The translations under genes were made by a program, and so were the position numbers. Positions 35,286 to 43,319 of a stretch of DNA of 64,000 bases are shown in pieces. The stretch is taken from contig CAZFJL010000015.1 in assembly GCA_964518905.1 (NCBI GenBank), forward strand, positions 19,116-83,115. Direction: 5' to 3'. The notes under the pieces are model-generated. The model saw only the letters and a list, made by a program, of their open reading frames with translations. It did no database searches and was not told the origin of the DNA. This stretch comes from RDYZ01 sp964518905. GTDB lineage: Bacteria > Cyanobacteriota > Cyanobacteriia > Cyanobacteriales > Geitlerinemataceae. How positions within the stretch are numbered: the first letter of the stretch is position 1; each line of letters begins with the position of its first letter.

Positions 35286-35537
35286 ATGGACATTCAGCTC
35301 ATCAACATTGGCTTTGGCAATATTGTTTCGGCCAATCGAGTCGTGGCGATCGTCAGCCCAGATTCATCGCCTATCAAGCGTATCATCAGCGATGCTCGCG
35401 ACCGTGGCCACCTGATCGACGCGACCTACGGACGTCGCACCCGCGCGGCGATTATTATGGATTCGAGTCATGTGATTCTCTCCGCCATTCAGCCGGAAAC
35501 CGTCGCAAATCGGTTTATCCTCAGTAAGGACGCGTAA
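35286..35537 (+). CDS. remA: RemA family DNA-binding regulator (DUF370)
   Basis: This 83-residue protein (INIGFGNIVSANRVVAIVSP to GHLIDATYGRRTRAAIIMDS) is a clear RemA/DUF370 member. RemA activates extracellular matrix and osmoprotection genes in Bacillus by binding DNA as a ring-shaped oligomer; in cyanobacteria its role is little known. It is 98 bases upstream of guanylate kinase, the same gene order seen in many bacteria (remA-gmk), so cotranscription is likely. Confidence 0.88.
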   Translation: MDIQLINIGFGNIVSANRVVAIVSPDSSPIKRIISDARDRGHLIDATYGRRTRAAIIMDSSHVILSAIQPETVANRFILSKDA

Positions 35538-35634
35538 GGTTTTCAGGGTTTTAGATCGGGGTTAATCGCGATCGCTAGACATCACCCACTCAGCCCGAGA
35601 AACCATCGCAAAACTTATACACAGGCGATCGTTC

Positions 35635-36288
35635 ATGAATTCAGGTAGTGCAGAGGTCGGCAACTCCAACGCAAGCCCGATCGAGGCTGGCAGCGCTGAG
35701 ACTGACCTCGCCCAAGCAACATCAAACCCAGCCGGAAAACTGGTTGTGTTAACCGGGCCGAGCGGCGTCGGTAAGGGAACGCTCGTCCGCAAACTGCTCC
35801 AGCGGCATCCGAAACTCTATCTATCGATCTCTGCCACCACTCGATCGCCTCGCGACGGCGAAATCGACGGTCAGGATTATTACTTTCTCGATCGCGCGGA
35901 GTTTGAGGCGAAAATCGCGGCGGGCGATCTGCTGGAATGGGCGGAATTCGCCGGGAATTATTACGGTACGCCAAAAACGGTGATCAGCGATCAGCTCGAT
36001 CGCGGCGAGTCGGTTTTGCTCGAAATTGAACTCGAAGGAGCCCGCCAAGTGCGGCAACTATTTGATCGGACGATTTCGGTGTTTATTTTGCCACCGTCGA
36101 TCGACGAACTCGAACACCGGCTCCGATCGCGGGCGCGTGATACTGACGAGGCGATCGTCAAGCGTCTCGCCCGCGCTGAAGTCGAAATCGACGCCGCCTC
36201 GGAATTCGACATCAAAATCGTAAACGACGACCTCGAAACCGCCCTCGTTCACCTTGAGCATAATCTGTCGCTATCCGGCGCGATCTAG
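35635..36288 (+). CDS. gmk: Guanylate kinase
   Basis: The 217-residue protein phosphorylates GMP to GDP with ATP. The P-loop GPSGVGKGT lies near residue 41, the GMP-binding ISATTRSPRDGEIDGQDYYF near 62-82, and YYGTP at about 108. A low-complexity N-terminal extension of about 32 residues (MNSGSAEVGNSNASP) precedes the core; no internal ATG offers a shorter start, so it seems genuine, although a GTG start could exist. It follows remA on the same strand. Confidence 0.95.
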   Translation: MNSGSAEVGNSNASPIEAGSAETDLAQATSNPAGKLVVLTGPSGVGKGTLVRKLLQRHPKLYLSISATTRSPRDGEIDGQDYYFLDRAEFEAKIAAGDLLEWAEFAGNYYGTPKTVISDQLDRGESVLLEIELEGARQVRQLFDRTISVFILPPSIDELEHRLRSRARDTDEAIVKRLARAEVEIDAASEFDIKIVNDDLETALVHLEHNLSLSGAI

Positions 36289-36411
36289 CCCGGTATGGCC
36301 GCGAGTCGAGACGAGTTAACGGTAACTATCCGCCAGCCTTCGACCGATCGAAACGCTGAGAAAATTTAAGAAACGGGGAGACTCCGTAATTTCAAGGGAC
36401 GATAACAGTAT

Positions 36412-36453
36412 GGGGATCTGGTAAATATACGCTAATCACGCAGGCCAGATCCC
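36412..36453. other. Stem-loop between gmk and the holin-like gene
   Basis: GGGGATCTGG and CCAGATCCCC form a perfect ten-base stem around a 22-base AT-rich loop, followed by AAAAAG. It lies 40 bases before the holin-like start. Without a T-run it is a weak terminator candidate on the plus strand; it may instead be a leader structure or operator. Confidence 0.45.
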
Positions 36454-36493
36454 CAAAAAGTAAACACTGTAAATACTTCAGAGAGTTAACCCT

Positions 36494-36856
36494 ATGATTA
36501 CTTTCATTATCACGGCTCTGGTTACTGCCGTCAGTTTGTTCCTGATCTCGAAATTACCGATCGGCGTTCAGGTCGATAACTTCACCATTGCCATAATCTC
36601 CGGTGTCGTGTTCGGTATTTTGAATGCGTTCGTGGCTCCGGTCATCGGTGCGATCGCTGGTGTTTTTAATGTCCTAACCCTCGGTCTACTTCATGGCTTA
36701 TTTTCGCTCCTCGTGAATGCGATCCTCTTTGGCCTCGCAGCATGGCTTGTGTCCGGCTTCCGTCTTACAAAAGGCTGGCTGAGTGCTTTATTGGGTGCGA
36801 TCTGTCTAACGTTCGTTAACTCCATTCTGTTTAAAGTTCTCCCGATGGTCAGCTAA
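36494..36856 (+). CDS. Phage-holin-4-type small membrane protein
   Basis: This 120-residue protein is almost all membrane helix, with four segments (FIITALVTAVSLFLISKLPI; FTIAIISGVVFGILNAFVAP; VLTLGLLHGLFSLLVNAILF; WLSALLGAICLTFVNSIL). The pattern NAFV-x-P and the FRL segment before the last helix fit the phage holin 4-2 family (YvlD-like), which in bacteria is usually chromosomal and not phage-linked. No phage genes are near. Function is unknown. Confidence 0.78.
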   Translation: MITFIITALVTAVSLFLISKLPIGVQVDNFTIAIISGVVFGILNAFVAPVIGAIAGVFNVLTLGLLHGLFSLLVNAILFGLAAWLVSGFRLTKGWLSALLGAICLTFVNSILFKVLPMVS

Positions 36857-36952
36857 TCGCTGCAAATCCTTCTCAAGTCTAGAGTTTCATGCCCAACACC
36901 AGACCTAAACCGTTGAGCGCTTGCCAAAAACGATAAACTTGGCGCAAATACC

Positions 36953-36981
36953 TTGCCCGCCGCTGGACAGTCTGATATTCT
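36953..36981 (+). promoter_or_regulatory. Likely promoter of tRNA-Leu
   Basis: TTGCCC at 36953 and TATTCT at 36976 are separated by 17 bases. The latter ends 13 bases before the tRNA start, as expected for a sigma-70 promoter with a short leader. Confidence 0.45.
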
Positions 36982-36994
36982 GTTTGCCTACCCT

Positions 36995-37077
36995 GCGGAT
37001 GTGGCGGAATCGGTAGACGCGCTAGATTTAGGTTCTAGTGTCCTCGTGACGTGAAGGTTCAAGTCCTTTCATCCGCA
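36995..37077 (+). tRNA. trnL-UAG: tRNA-Leu (anticodon UAG)
   Basis: The 83-base sequence folds as a class II tRNA. The acceptor stem is GCGGATG with CATCCGC and discriminator A; the D arm contains AATCGGTAGACGC; the anticodon arm CTAGA-TTTAGGT-TCTAG presents TAG. A long variable arm (TGTCCTCGTGACGTG) and GGTTCAAGTCC in the T arm complete it. The long variable arm and A73 are leucine identity features. The CCA end is not encoded. Confidence 0.96.
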
Positions 37078-37117
37078 TTGCTCTCCCCGGTTAACTGACG
37101 AAAAAGTTGACTGGCTC

Positions 37118-37161
37118 AAAATAAAACGCCGAAGTGTCTAACACTCCGGCGTTTTATTTTT
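37118..37161. terminator. Bidirectional terminator between tRNA-Leu and psbV
   Basis: AAAATAAAACGCCG and CGGCGTTTTATTTTT form a long stem including GTGT/ACAC around the loop, with A-runs on the left and T-runs on the right, so it can end transcripts from both strands. It stands between the tRNA and the convergent psbV gene. Confidence 0.88.
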
Positions 37162-37292
37162 ATGGGGTTAAAGCGACACCCGATCGAAGCTTGAGCATAG
37201 AGGCACTCATTCACTCATCACGGGTTGCGAAGTCGCAACATAAGCTTAGAAGATTTGGTCAGGAAACCAAAGGCAACTTAGTTGTAAACCTT

Positions 37293-37784
37293 TTAGTTGT
37301 AAACCTTACCGCCGCCCCAGGTAATACCGCGCAATTTAGGTTGAATGAGGATGTGACCCGCAACATCAACCAAATCCGCTTCGGTCAAATTACGCATCTC
37401 GGGGAAAATATCCGCGCTCGAAATCGCCGGGTGGAGTTCAGAAATATCGTCTTCACCGTCGTAGGTGGTCGGATTTTTCATGTAATCCACCAGGTTCTCG
37501 ACGTTGTCGCGCGGCGGTGTTGCGAAGGCAAGGTCATCGAGACCGAGTTTAACGTTCGGGTTGGTTTTGGTCAGACCTTGGGGGTGGCACTGAGCGCAAA
37601 CGTCGCCGAAGACTTTCTGACCGCGTGCGGCCTGTTTGAGGGTGAGGGTAATTTGCTCGCCCGCTTCATTTAGCTTGACAGTCCGGGTCTCTGCGTCGAG
37701 GTCGATCGCCAGAGCGCTGTCCGAAATAAATTGGAATGCAAAAAAAACAGTGGCTGCGACCAGCCAAAAGCATCGCTTTAGCAT
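37293..37784 (-). CDS. psbV: Photosystem II cytochrome c-550, PsbV
   Basis: The 163-residue product (ATG at 37784) has a lumenal signal peptide (MLKRCFWLVAATVFFAFQF to SALA), then IDLDAETRTVKLNEAGE, the heme-binding CAQCH near residue 63 and the conserved end (ILIQPKLRGITWGGGKVYN). PsbV is an extrinsic lumenal subunit that stabilises the Mn4CaO5 cluster. The length is exact for the family. A further 30 codons upstream are open but unlike PsbV, so I used the internal start. It is followed by the shared terminator at 37118. Confidence 0.97.
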   Translation of the reverse strand: MLKRCFWLVAATVFFAFQFISDSALAIDLDAETRTVKLNEAGEQITLTLKQAARGQKVFGDVCAQCHPQGLTKTNPNVKLGLDDLAFATPPRDNVENLVDYMKNPTTYDGEDDISELHPAISSADIFPEMRNLTEADLVDVAGHILIQPKLRGITWGGGKVYN

Positions 37785-37999
37785 GATATTCTCTAAAACT
37801 TGTCGAAAAACGTGCTTGATTTCGCTCGGAAGAACAACACAGATTGTTCGGTGAAGTAACTCCGGCAAACCCAAGCTCAGATAGCAGTTTATCAGTACGC
37901 TACATGATGCCAGAATTCGTAACGTTTTTAAGCGAACGCGGCAGGTCTCGTAACGTGTTTTTTCAAGATTGCCAAGATTTGCCGCGATCGCTCCGTGAT

Positions 38000-38989
38000 C
38001 TAGGCGCGATCGCCCACGACCGCGATCGGGCTAACCACCGAACTGGCCGTTGGTGATTCATCCCCTCCGTTCAGTACGTTGTGCGTGCCATTCGAGCCGA
38101 TCGAACGGTTGATCGCGGGAGCCGCCGTCGGGCGCGGAGCATGAAGGCGAATCAGTTGACTGAGCGTACTTTTTAACTCGGTGCGCGGCACGATCATATC
38201 GACGAAGCCGTGCTTCAGAAGATCTTCCGCCGTTTGAAAATCATCGGGCAGCTTTTGACGTAGGGTTTGCTCGATGACGCGACGACCCGCAAAGCCGATC
38301 GAGGCTTTCGGCTCGGAAATGATCATGTCGCCTAGCATCGCAAAGCTGGCCGTGACGCCGCCCATCGTGGGATGGGTTAAGACCGGGATGTACAGCAGCT
38401 TGGCCGCGCGATGACGTTCGAGAGCGCCGGAAATCTTCGCCATCTGCATCAGGCTTAACATCCCTTCCTGCATCCGTGCCCCGCCCGAAGCGCAGATAAT
38501 CACGACGGCGCGATTGTTGGCGGTTCCCTGCTCGATCGCCCGCGTCAGCTTCTCGCCAACCACCGATCCCATACTGCCGCCCATAAAGCTGAAATCCATC
38601 ACGCCCAGTGAGACGGGCTGACCATTGATCTCACCGAGTCCCGCTTGCACGCCGTCATGCAGCTTCGTTTTATCTTGATACTCGCGCAGGCGATCGCGGT
38701 AGGCTTTGCGATCGCGAAACTTCAGCGGGTCGGCAGGACGTAGATCCGTCGCGATCGGCGACCACGTCCCCTCATCGATTAATTGAGCAATGCGATCGTG
38801 GCTAAAAATGCGGTTGTGATGGCTGCATTCTGGGCAAACCATCTGATTTGCACGCAGATCTTTGGTATAGCTCAACACCCCACAGGAGTCACACTTTGTC
38901 CAGAGCCCATCGGCAATTTCGCGCTCCTGTACGCCCTCTACATTTGCGCTCGATTTACGACGGTCGGCGAACCAATCAAATAGTGACAT
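38000..38989 (-). CDS. accD: Acetyl-CoA carboxylase carboxyltransferase subunit beta
   Basis: The 329-residue protein begins MSLFDWFADRRKSSANV at 38989, the family's start. A four-cysteine zinc ribbon (CDSCGVLSY with MVCPECSHH) lies near residues 28-52. The crotonase-fold carboxyltransferase part has SFMGGSMGSVVGEKL and ICASGGARMQEGMLSL. With AccA it moves CO2 from biotin to acetyl-CoA, giving malonyl-CoA for fatty acid synthesis. A longer reading from 39076 adds a tail unlike the family. The C-terminus after about residue 295 is variable and Pro/Asn/Gly-rich. Confidence 0.95.
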   Translation of the reverse strand: MSLFDWFADRRKSSANVEGVQEREIADGLWTKCDSCGVLSYTKDLRANQMVCPECSHHNRIFSHDRIAQLIDEGTWSPIATDLRPADPLKFRDRKAYRDRLREYQDKTKLHDGVQAGLGEINGQPVSLGVMDFSFMGGSMGSVVGEKLTRAIEQGTANNRAVVIICASGGARMQEGMLSLMQMAKISGALERHRAAKLLYIPVLTHPTMGGVTASFAMLGDMIISEPKASIGFAGRRVIEQTLRQKLPDDFQTAEDLLKHGFVDMIVPRTELKSTLSQLIRLHAPRPTAAPAINRSIGSNGTHNVLNGGDESPTASSVVSPIAVVGDRA

Positions 38990-39415
38990 TACGGATTTAC
39001 TTTTTGAGACGGTCGCGAACGCCCGCAGGCGACGTACGGTCGAGTCAACAACAGCCGCAACGTTCGGGACGATCAAGACGAATTTGCATCCTCAATCCTA
39101 TCAAGCCTCTGTCCGGTCTCGATCGCAAACATGATTGTAAACGCTTATAAAACAGTATCCTGGAACACTTTTTTATAGGGATTTATGGGAAAATCAGGTC
39201 ACTGCGAGATCATCGTATTAAGACTCATCACCTCCTGCGGCGGTGATCTTGGCCGACTACGATTGCCAATCACGCAGCCCTAGCCCGCGGGAAAACCTCT
39301 CGCTTCCGTAACAAATCGTACGGATAAGTGTGGTACAAACAGTGTCTCTGTTGTGCGTACTCGCTCACAATCCGCTACTAACAACCCGTTCTCAGCTACA
39401 ACCGCCTCCCAACCC
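38990..39415. other. Divergent intergenic region between accD and ilvH
   Basis: These 426 bases hold the upstream regions of two divergent genes. I see no small gene, repeat or clear leader peptide with branched-chain codons for ilvH. Confidence 0.45.
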
Positions 39416-39943
39416 ATGAAACACACGCTCTCAGTCTTAGTCGAAGATGAAGCCGGAGTCTTGACGCGCATCGCCGCCCTATTCGCACGTCGCGGCTTCA
39501 ATATTGAGAGTCTAGCGGTCGGATCTGCCGAACAAGATGGCATCTCGCGCGTCACGATGGTGGTCAACGGCGATCGTAACGTCCTCGAACAGCTCACCAA
39601 ACAGCTCTACAAACTGATCAACGTCATCAAGGTGCAGGACATCACCGAAGTGCCGTGCGTTGAGCGTGAGCTGATGCTGATTAAAGTCGCGGCCAATAGC
39701 GAGACCCGATCGGAAATCGTGCAAATCGCCCAAATTTTCCGGGCGCGGGTGGTCGATGTGGCTGACGACTCGGTCATCCTCGAAGTGGTGGGCGATCCCG
39801 GCAAAATGGTCGCGCTGATGCAAATGCTGCAAAAATTCGGCTTACGTGAAGTCGCACGCACCGGTAAAATCGCGCTAACCCGTGAATCTGGCGTTAATAC
39901 TGAATTCCTCAAAACATCGACCAAGTCGGCGGTTCGGGTTTAA
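39416..39943 (+). CDS. ilvH: Acetolactate synthase small (regulatory) subunit
   Basis: The 175-residue protein starts MKHTLSVLVEDEAGVLTRIA, an ACT domain that binds valine for feedback control, with FARRGFNIESLAVG. The second domain has ERELMLIKVAA and ends GLREVARTGKIALTRESG, matching IlvH. It stabilises and regulates the catalytic IlvB in branched-chain amino acid synthesis. The frame is open for 21 codons upstream, but the ATG at 39416 fits the family. The catalytic subunit gene is not in the window. Confidence 0.95.
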   Translation: MKHTLSVLVEDEAGVLTRIAALFARRGFNIESLAVGSAEQDGISRVTMVVNGDRNVLEQLTKQLYKLINVIKVQDITEVPCVERELMLIKVAANSETRSEIVQIAQIFRARVVDVADDSVILEVVGDPGKMVALMQMLQKFGLREVARTGKIALTRESGVNTEFLKTSTKSAVRV

Positions 39944-39998
39944 GCCCGATCGCTCAAGCCAGCTCTTGAGTTGAATCAAACTACTGAATCAAACATAT

Positions 39999-40037
39999 AA
40001 CAATCCTAGGCTGCAACAACGGCTAGGGTTGTTTTTT
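39999..40037 (+). terminator. Intrinsic terminator of ilvH
   Basis: AACAATCCTAG and CTAGGGTTGTT form an 11-base stem with one wobble or mismatch, followed by TTTTTTG. It lies 55 bases after the stop. The rest of 40040-40388 has GGGCTTTAGCCC and ACAAGCATCCTGCTTGT palindromes but no gene. Confidence 0.8.
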
Positions 40038-40388
40038 GTGCGAATGATCAGCCAATATAGATCGGACAGCCTCGCCGTGATTGGGCTTTAGCCCTTTCGA
40101 CAAGCCCTGGCTTCTGTAGTTTCGCGCAGATTGCTGAGGACACATGTAACACAAGCATCCTGCTTGTCCTAGAGCGAGCTAGAAGCTTGCGCTACACGAA
40201 AATTGCATTTTGTCCTAACTACAACGCGAGAGACTATTACTTCATGTATTCCGGCCTATGTATTTTTACTTGGCAATTGTCATACATGTATACACCCAAA
40301 AGTATTTAAGTTAACCTGCCTATACACCTAAAATTGACGAAATTGGGTCGCAACATCGTCCACCCCAGAACGAAACGTGCTAGAGATT

Positions 40389-41063
40389 ATGAATTCTGCG
40401 AAAGTACAGCGGCACACTCGTAACTTTGCTATTTCGACTATAACCACGTTTGTGCTCGTCTTTGGCACCAAGTCGATCGGCCAGTTTCTCTGGACCCAAT
40501 CGTCACCGGGAATCCAGGATGCGATCGCAGCCACGGCGGGTCTTTCAGTGCAAACGATGATCGCCGACCAGGAGACGGATGACCCGATCGAAGCGAACAT
40601 CATCACGGGGCCGTGGCAACCATTTAGTAGCGAAGATCTCGGATTTGATATTGAGTTTCCGCCGGGTGATCTGCGAGAAGATCGGCAAACCTTTGAGACG
40701 CATCTGGGTGATCTTCGCGTCCGCACGTTTAGCGTCGATAGTGGCTCACGAGCCTACACCGTAACGTATACCGCTTTCCCCAATTACATGGCGGTCGTGC
40801 CAGCTCAAACAACGATCGCCAGCGCGATCGATGGCGTGCTAGCCAACGTTCGACGGCGTGTCGGACGTGATCAAGAGATTGAGGCGAATGGCTACATCGG
40901 CTATGAGATGCGCTACGAAGGACGTGATGGATTGCTCTATCAGCACCAAATTTATGTAGTCGATCGCTATATTTTTCAAGTCGTGGCAGCCGCTGCCGAT
41001 CGGGAAGCTTCGTTCTCAGATGATTCCGATCGCTTCTTCTCCTCATTTGAATTTTTGTATTAG
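40389..41063 (+). CDS. Membrane-anchored or secreted protein, unknown function
   Basis: The 224-residue product (ATG at 40389; a GTG at 40377 is also in frame) has a hydrophobic N-terminal segment (FAISTITTFVLVFGTKSIG), perhaps an uncleaved anchor. The rest is a soluble domain with alternating strands and helices, including GFDIEFPPGDLREDRQTF, YTVTYTAFPNYM and YGGRDG-type YEGRDGLLYQHQIYVVDRYI. The layout resembles lipoprotein-like beta domains in envelope proteins, but I recognise no family. Confidence 0.65.
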   Translation: MNSAKVQRHTRNFAISTITTFVLVFGTKSIGQFLWTQSSPGIQDAIAATAGLSVQTMIADQETDDPIEANIITGPWQPFSSEDLGFDIEFPPGDLREDRQTFETHLGDLRVRTFSVDSGSRAYTVTYTAFPNYMAVVPAQTTIASAIDGVLANVRRRVGRDQEIEANGYIGYEMRYEGRDGLLYQHQIYVVDRYIFQVVAAAADREASFSDDSDRFFSSFEFLY

Positions 41064-41177
41064 AGTTTTTCTTGATTCTTTGAAATCCCTAACGGCTTCA
41101 TCTCCTACGAAATCCGGTTCTGCATATAGGAAAATAAAGAGTTAGCGAAGGTATTTTTTCTATTATGATATTATGGT

Positions 41178-41278
41178 TTATGGCGGTTTCACTCTTCAGT
41201 GCGATACATCTGAGACCTAGTGGCAGCAAGTTCTTCCAGTTACTTGTCTGTTACTCACAAGTTCTGAAACCGCTATAA
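41178..41278. repeat. Palindromic element with 14-base ends upstream of the AT-rich operon
   Basis: TTATGGCGGTTTCA at 41178-41191 and TGAAACCGCTATAA at 41265-41278 are inverted repeats with 13 of 14 bases matching, 101 bases in all. The right end supplies the -10 box TATAAT of the best promoter candidate for the operon that follows. A partial family B end lies just upstream (CTACGAAATCCGG at 41105). Confidence 0.65.
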
Positions 41279-41279
41279 T
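41251..41279 (+). promoter_or_regulatory. Candidate promoter of the AT-rich three-gene operon
   Basis: A perfect TATAAT at 41274-41279 stands 24 bases before the methyltransferase ATG. The -35 position 17 bases upstream reads TTACTC, a poor match, so the promoter may be extended or activator-dependent. The -10 overlaps the end of the palindromic element. Confidence 0.45.
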
Positions 41280-41302
41280 ATTCATTAAGTTGATTAAAAA
41301 AA

Positions 41303-42043
41303 ATGAAAGATTTTGATTTTGAAATCCGAATCCCACAAGAGATTAATAACTTGGTGATTCAGGAAGAATTCTTTTGGTTGATTGAAAATGGAAAGGAACG
41401 TAAAGTTAAATTACACGACTATTCTCAAATGTATAGCGTTCCATATCTTTATGAGCATTTAATGGGAAAGTTAGAGGCTAAATCTCATACCGTTCTATCT
41501 TCTTTACTGATAGATAAAGTCACTCAATCAGGTATTGCTATTGAAGACTTAGTAATACTAGAAGTTGGAGCAGGAAGTGGAATGGTCGGTAAGGCTTTAG
41601 CAGACTTAGGAGTTAAGTCAATTGTTGGACTTGATATCTTGCCCGAAGCAGCAGAAGCAGCCCAACGAGAAGTACCCGGAGTTTACGAAAATTACTATGT
41701 TGAAGATTTGACTCAATCAAGCAAAAAAACATTGGACACTTTAAACAGCCGAGGCTTTAATTGTATCCTTTGTGGTTCAGCACTAGGATTTAATCATATT
41801 CCTGCGATCGCTTGGTCAAGAGCATTTAACATGATTGCACCTAATAGTTTTATTGCTTTCAATGTACAAACAGAACGTTGGGAAGATAAGGGCGAAAACT
41901 CTTTTTCAGCATGGCATCCTTGGGTAACTAAAACTGATATTTTTGAAATTACTCAAACCCATAACTATCAACACCGATTTTATATGGATGGAAGATCACT
42001 AGATTACGTAGCTATCATTGGCAGAAAAAAAGGCAATATCTAG
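41303..42043 (+). CDS. SAM-dependent methyltransferase (class I) of the AT-rich island
   Basis: This 246-residue soluble protein has the class I SAM-binding glycine motif ILEVGAGSGMVGKALADLG near residues 85-103, an acidic residue after strand 2 (IVGLDILPEAAEAA) and strand 4 CILCGSALGFNH near 150-165. The N-terminal about 75 residues are extra and may form the acceptor site. The DREAM-like CxxALGF loop suggests a small-molecule or carboxylate acceptor rather than DNA or rRNA, but this is weak. It is first of three same-strand AT-rich genes, 32 bases ahead of the PLP enzyme. Codon use differs sharply from the window average. Confidence 0.82.
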   Translation: MKDFDFEIRIPQEINNLVIQEEFFWLIENGKERKVKLHDYSQMYSVPYLYEHLMGKLEAKSHTVLSSLLIDKVTQSGIAIEDLVILEVGAGSGMVGKALADLGVKSIVGLDILPEAAEAAQREVPGVYENYYVEDLTQSSKKTLDTLNSRGFNCILCGSALGFNHIPAIAWSRAFNMIAPNSFIAFNVQTERWEDKGENSFSAWHPWVTKTDIFEITQTHNYQHRFYMDGRSLDYVAIIGRKKGNI

Positions 42044-42075
42044 TAATAGCAAACGTTTTTGAGTTAAATAAGGTT

Positions 42076-43221
42076 ATGTCCAAGAAAAGAGAAAAAGAAA
42101 TTTACGATAATAGTTGCATAACTCCCATATATCAAAACTCTACTTACTTTTTTAAAAATACTGAACAGGTTGTAAAGTATCACAAAAAGGAAGCAAATTT
42201 GGGAAGATATGGACGATATGATAATCCCAATTGGTTGGAATTTGAAAGCAGAATGGCTACTCTTGATAATCATGAGGAGGCTTTACTATTTTCTTCTGGG
42301 ATGAATGCGATCGCCACAACTATATGCAGTTTTGTTGAGCAAAATGATCTCTTACTTTACAGTGGAAAATGTTATAGAAACATTAGAAAGTTTTTTGATT
42401 TAATTTTACCTAAATGGGGTGTAAAGACTATACCTATAGACCCAATAAATGGTAATTATTTCGCTGAAGAATATCGAAATAAAACCAAAATTGTTTTTAT
42501 AGAAATGCCGTCTAATCCCCATTTGTATTTAGTAGATTTAGCTGAAATCAAAAGCAAGCTTAATCCTAATACATTACTGATTGTAGATAGTACCTTGTCA
42601 ACACCATATAACTTCCAACCTCAAAAGTTTGGTGCAGATTTAACTATTCACAGTTGTAGTAAATATATTGGAGGTCATGGCGATATTTTAGCTGGTACTG
42701 TAGCAGGTTCAAAAGATTTAATTGAACAAATTAGGACTTATCGAAATATTATGGGGGGAATTGCCGATCCTCATAGTGCATTTCTACTAAATAGAAGTTT
42801 GGATACTCTCGAAATTAGAATGAGACATTTTAATGAAACTGGAATGAAAATTGCTAAATATCTAGAAAATCAACCTCAAGTTAAAAAAGTCTTTTATACT
42901 AGTCTTGAAAGTCATCAACACTATGATTTAGCTCAAAAATATTTGACAGGAAATGGAGGTGTAATTTCTTTCGAACTTGATGCCGATCAAAAAGTAACTT
43001 CAGAATTTGTAGATGCTTTACAAGTTCCTTTTATGGGTACTAATTTTGGCTCAAGTCATAGTATGGTTGAACAATGTAGTATTTTCACTTATTGTCATCT
43101 CTCATCTTTGGAAAAACAAGAATTAGAAATTAGTGATAGCCTAGTAAGACTCAGTATAGGCTATGAAGATAGTGAGTTGATAATTAAGGATCTAGATCAA
43201 GCCTTAAAAAAAATAGATTGA
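42076..43221 (+). CDS. Cys/Met-metabolism PLP enzyme (cystathionine gamma-synthase-like)
   Basis: This 381-residue fold-type I PLP enzyme has the family's YGRYDNPNWLEFE region near residues 45-57, SSGMNAIATT near 73-82 (PLP-phosphate site), VDSTLSTPYNFQPQKFGADL near 170-189 and the Schiff-base lysine K196 in SCSKYIGGHGD. The C-terminus has FGSSHSMVEQC and LVRLSIGYED with the carboxylate-binding Arg. Members catalyse beta- or gamma-elimination or replacement on amino acids with a leaving group at the beta or gamma carbon, commonly O-acyl-homoserine or cystathionine. In this operon, next to a possible halogenase, the leaving group might be a halide; that is inference. A generic gamma-synthase or lyase role is the alternative. 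Confidence 0.88.
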   Translation: MSKKREKEIYDNSCITPIYQNSTYFFKNTEQVVKYHKKEANLGRYGRYDNPNWLEFESRMATLDNHEEALLFSSGMNAIATTICSFVEQNDLLLYSGKCYRNIRKFFDLILPKWGVKTIPIDPINGNYFAEEYRNKTKIVFIEMPSNPHLYLVDLAEIKSKLNPNTLLIVDSTLSTPYNFQPQKFGADLTIHSCSKYIGGHGDILAGTVAGSKDLIEQIRTYRNIMGGIADPHSAFLLNRSLDTLEIRMRHFNETGMKIAKYLENQPQVKKVFYTSLESHQHYDLAQKYLTGNGGVISFELDADQKVTSEFVDALQVPFMGTNFGSSHSMVEQCSIFTYCHLSSLEKQELEISDSLVRLSIGYEDSELIIKDLDQALKKID

Positions 43222-43319
43222 GCTAAATTTAAAAGTTCAGAAAAACTTTACTGGTTAATTTTCTAGTTACAATGTTCATTGTTAGATATTGATAATCACT
43301 TATTGTTAAATTATTTATC

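Noticed and set aside
36494..36856. Prophage
   Set aside because: The holin-4 family protein is common on bacterial chromosomes and no other phage gene is near.
37134..37673. 179-residue plus-strand frame
   Set aside because: It crosses the terminator and is antisense to psbV.
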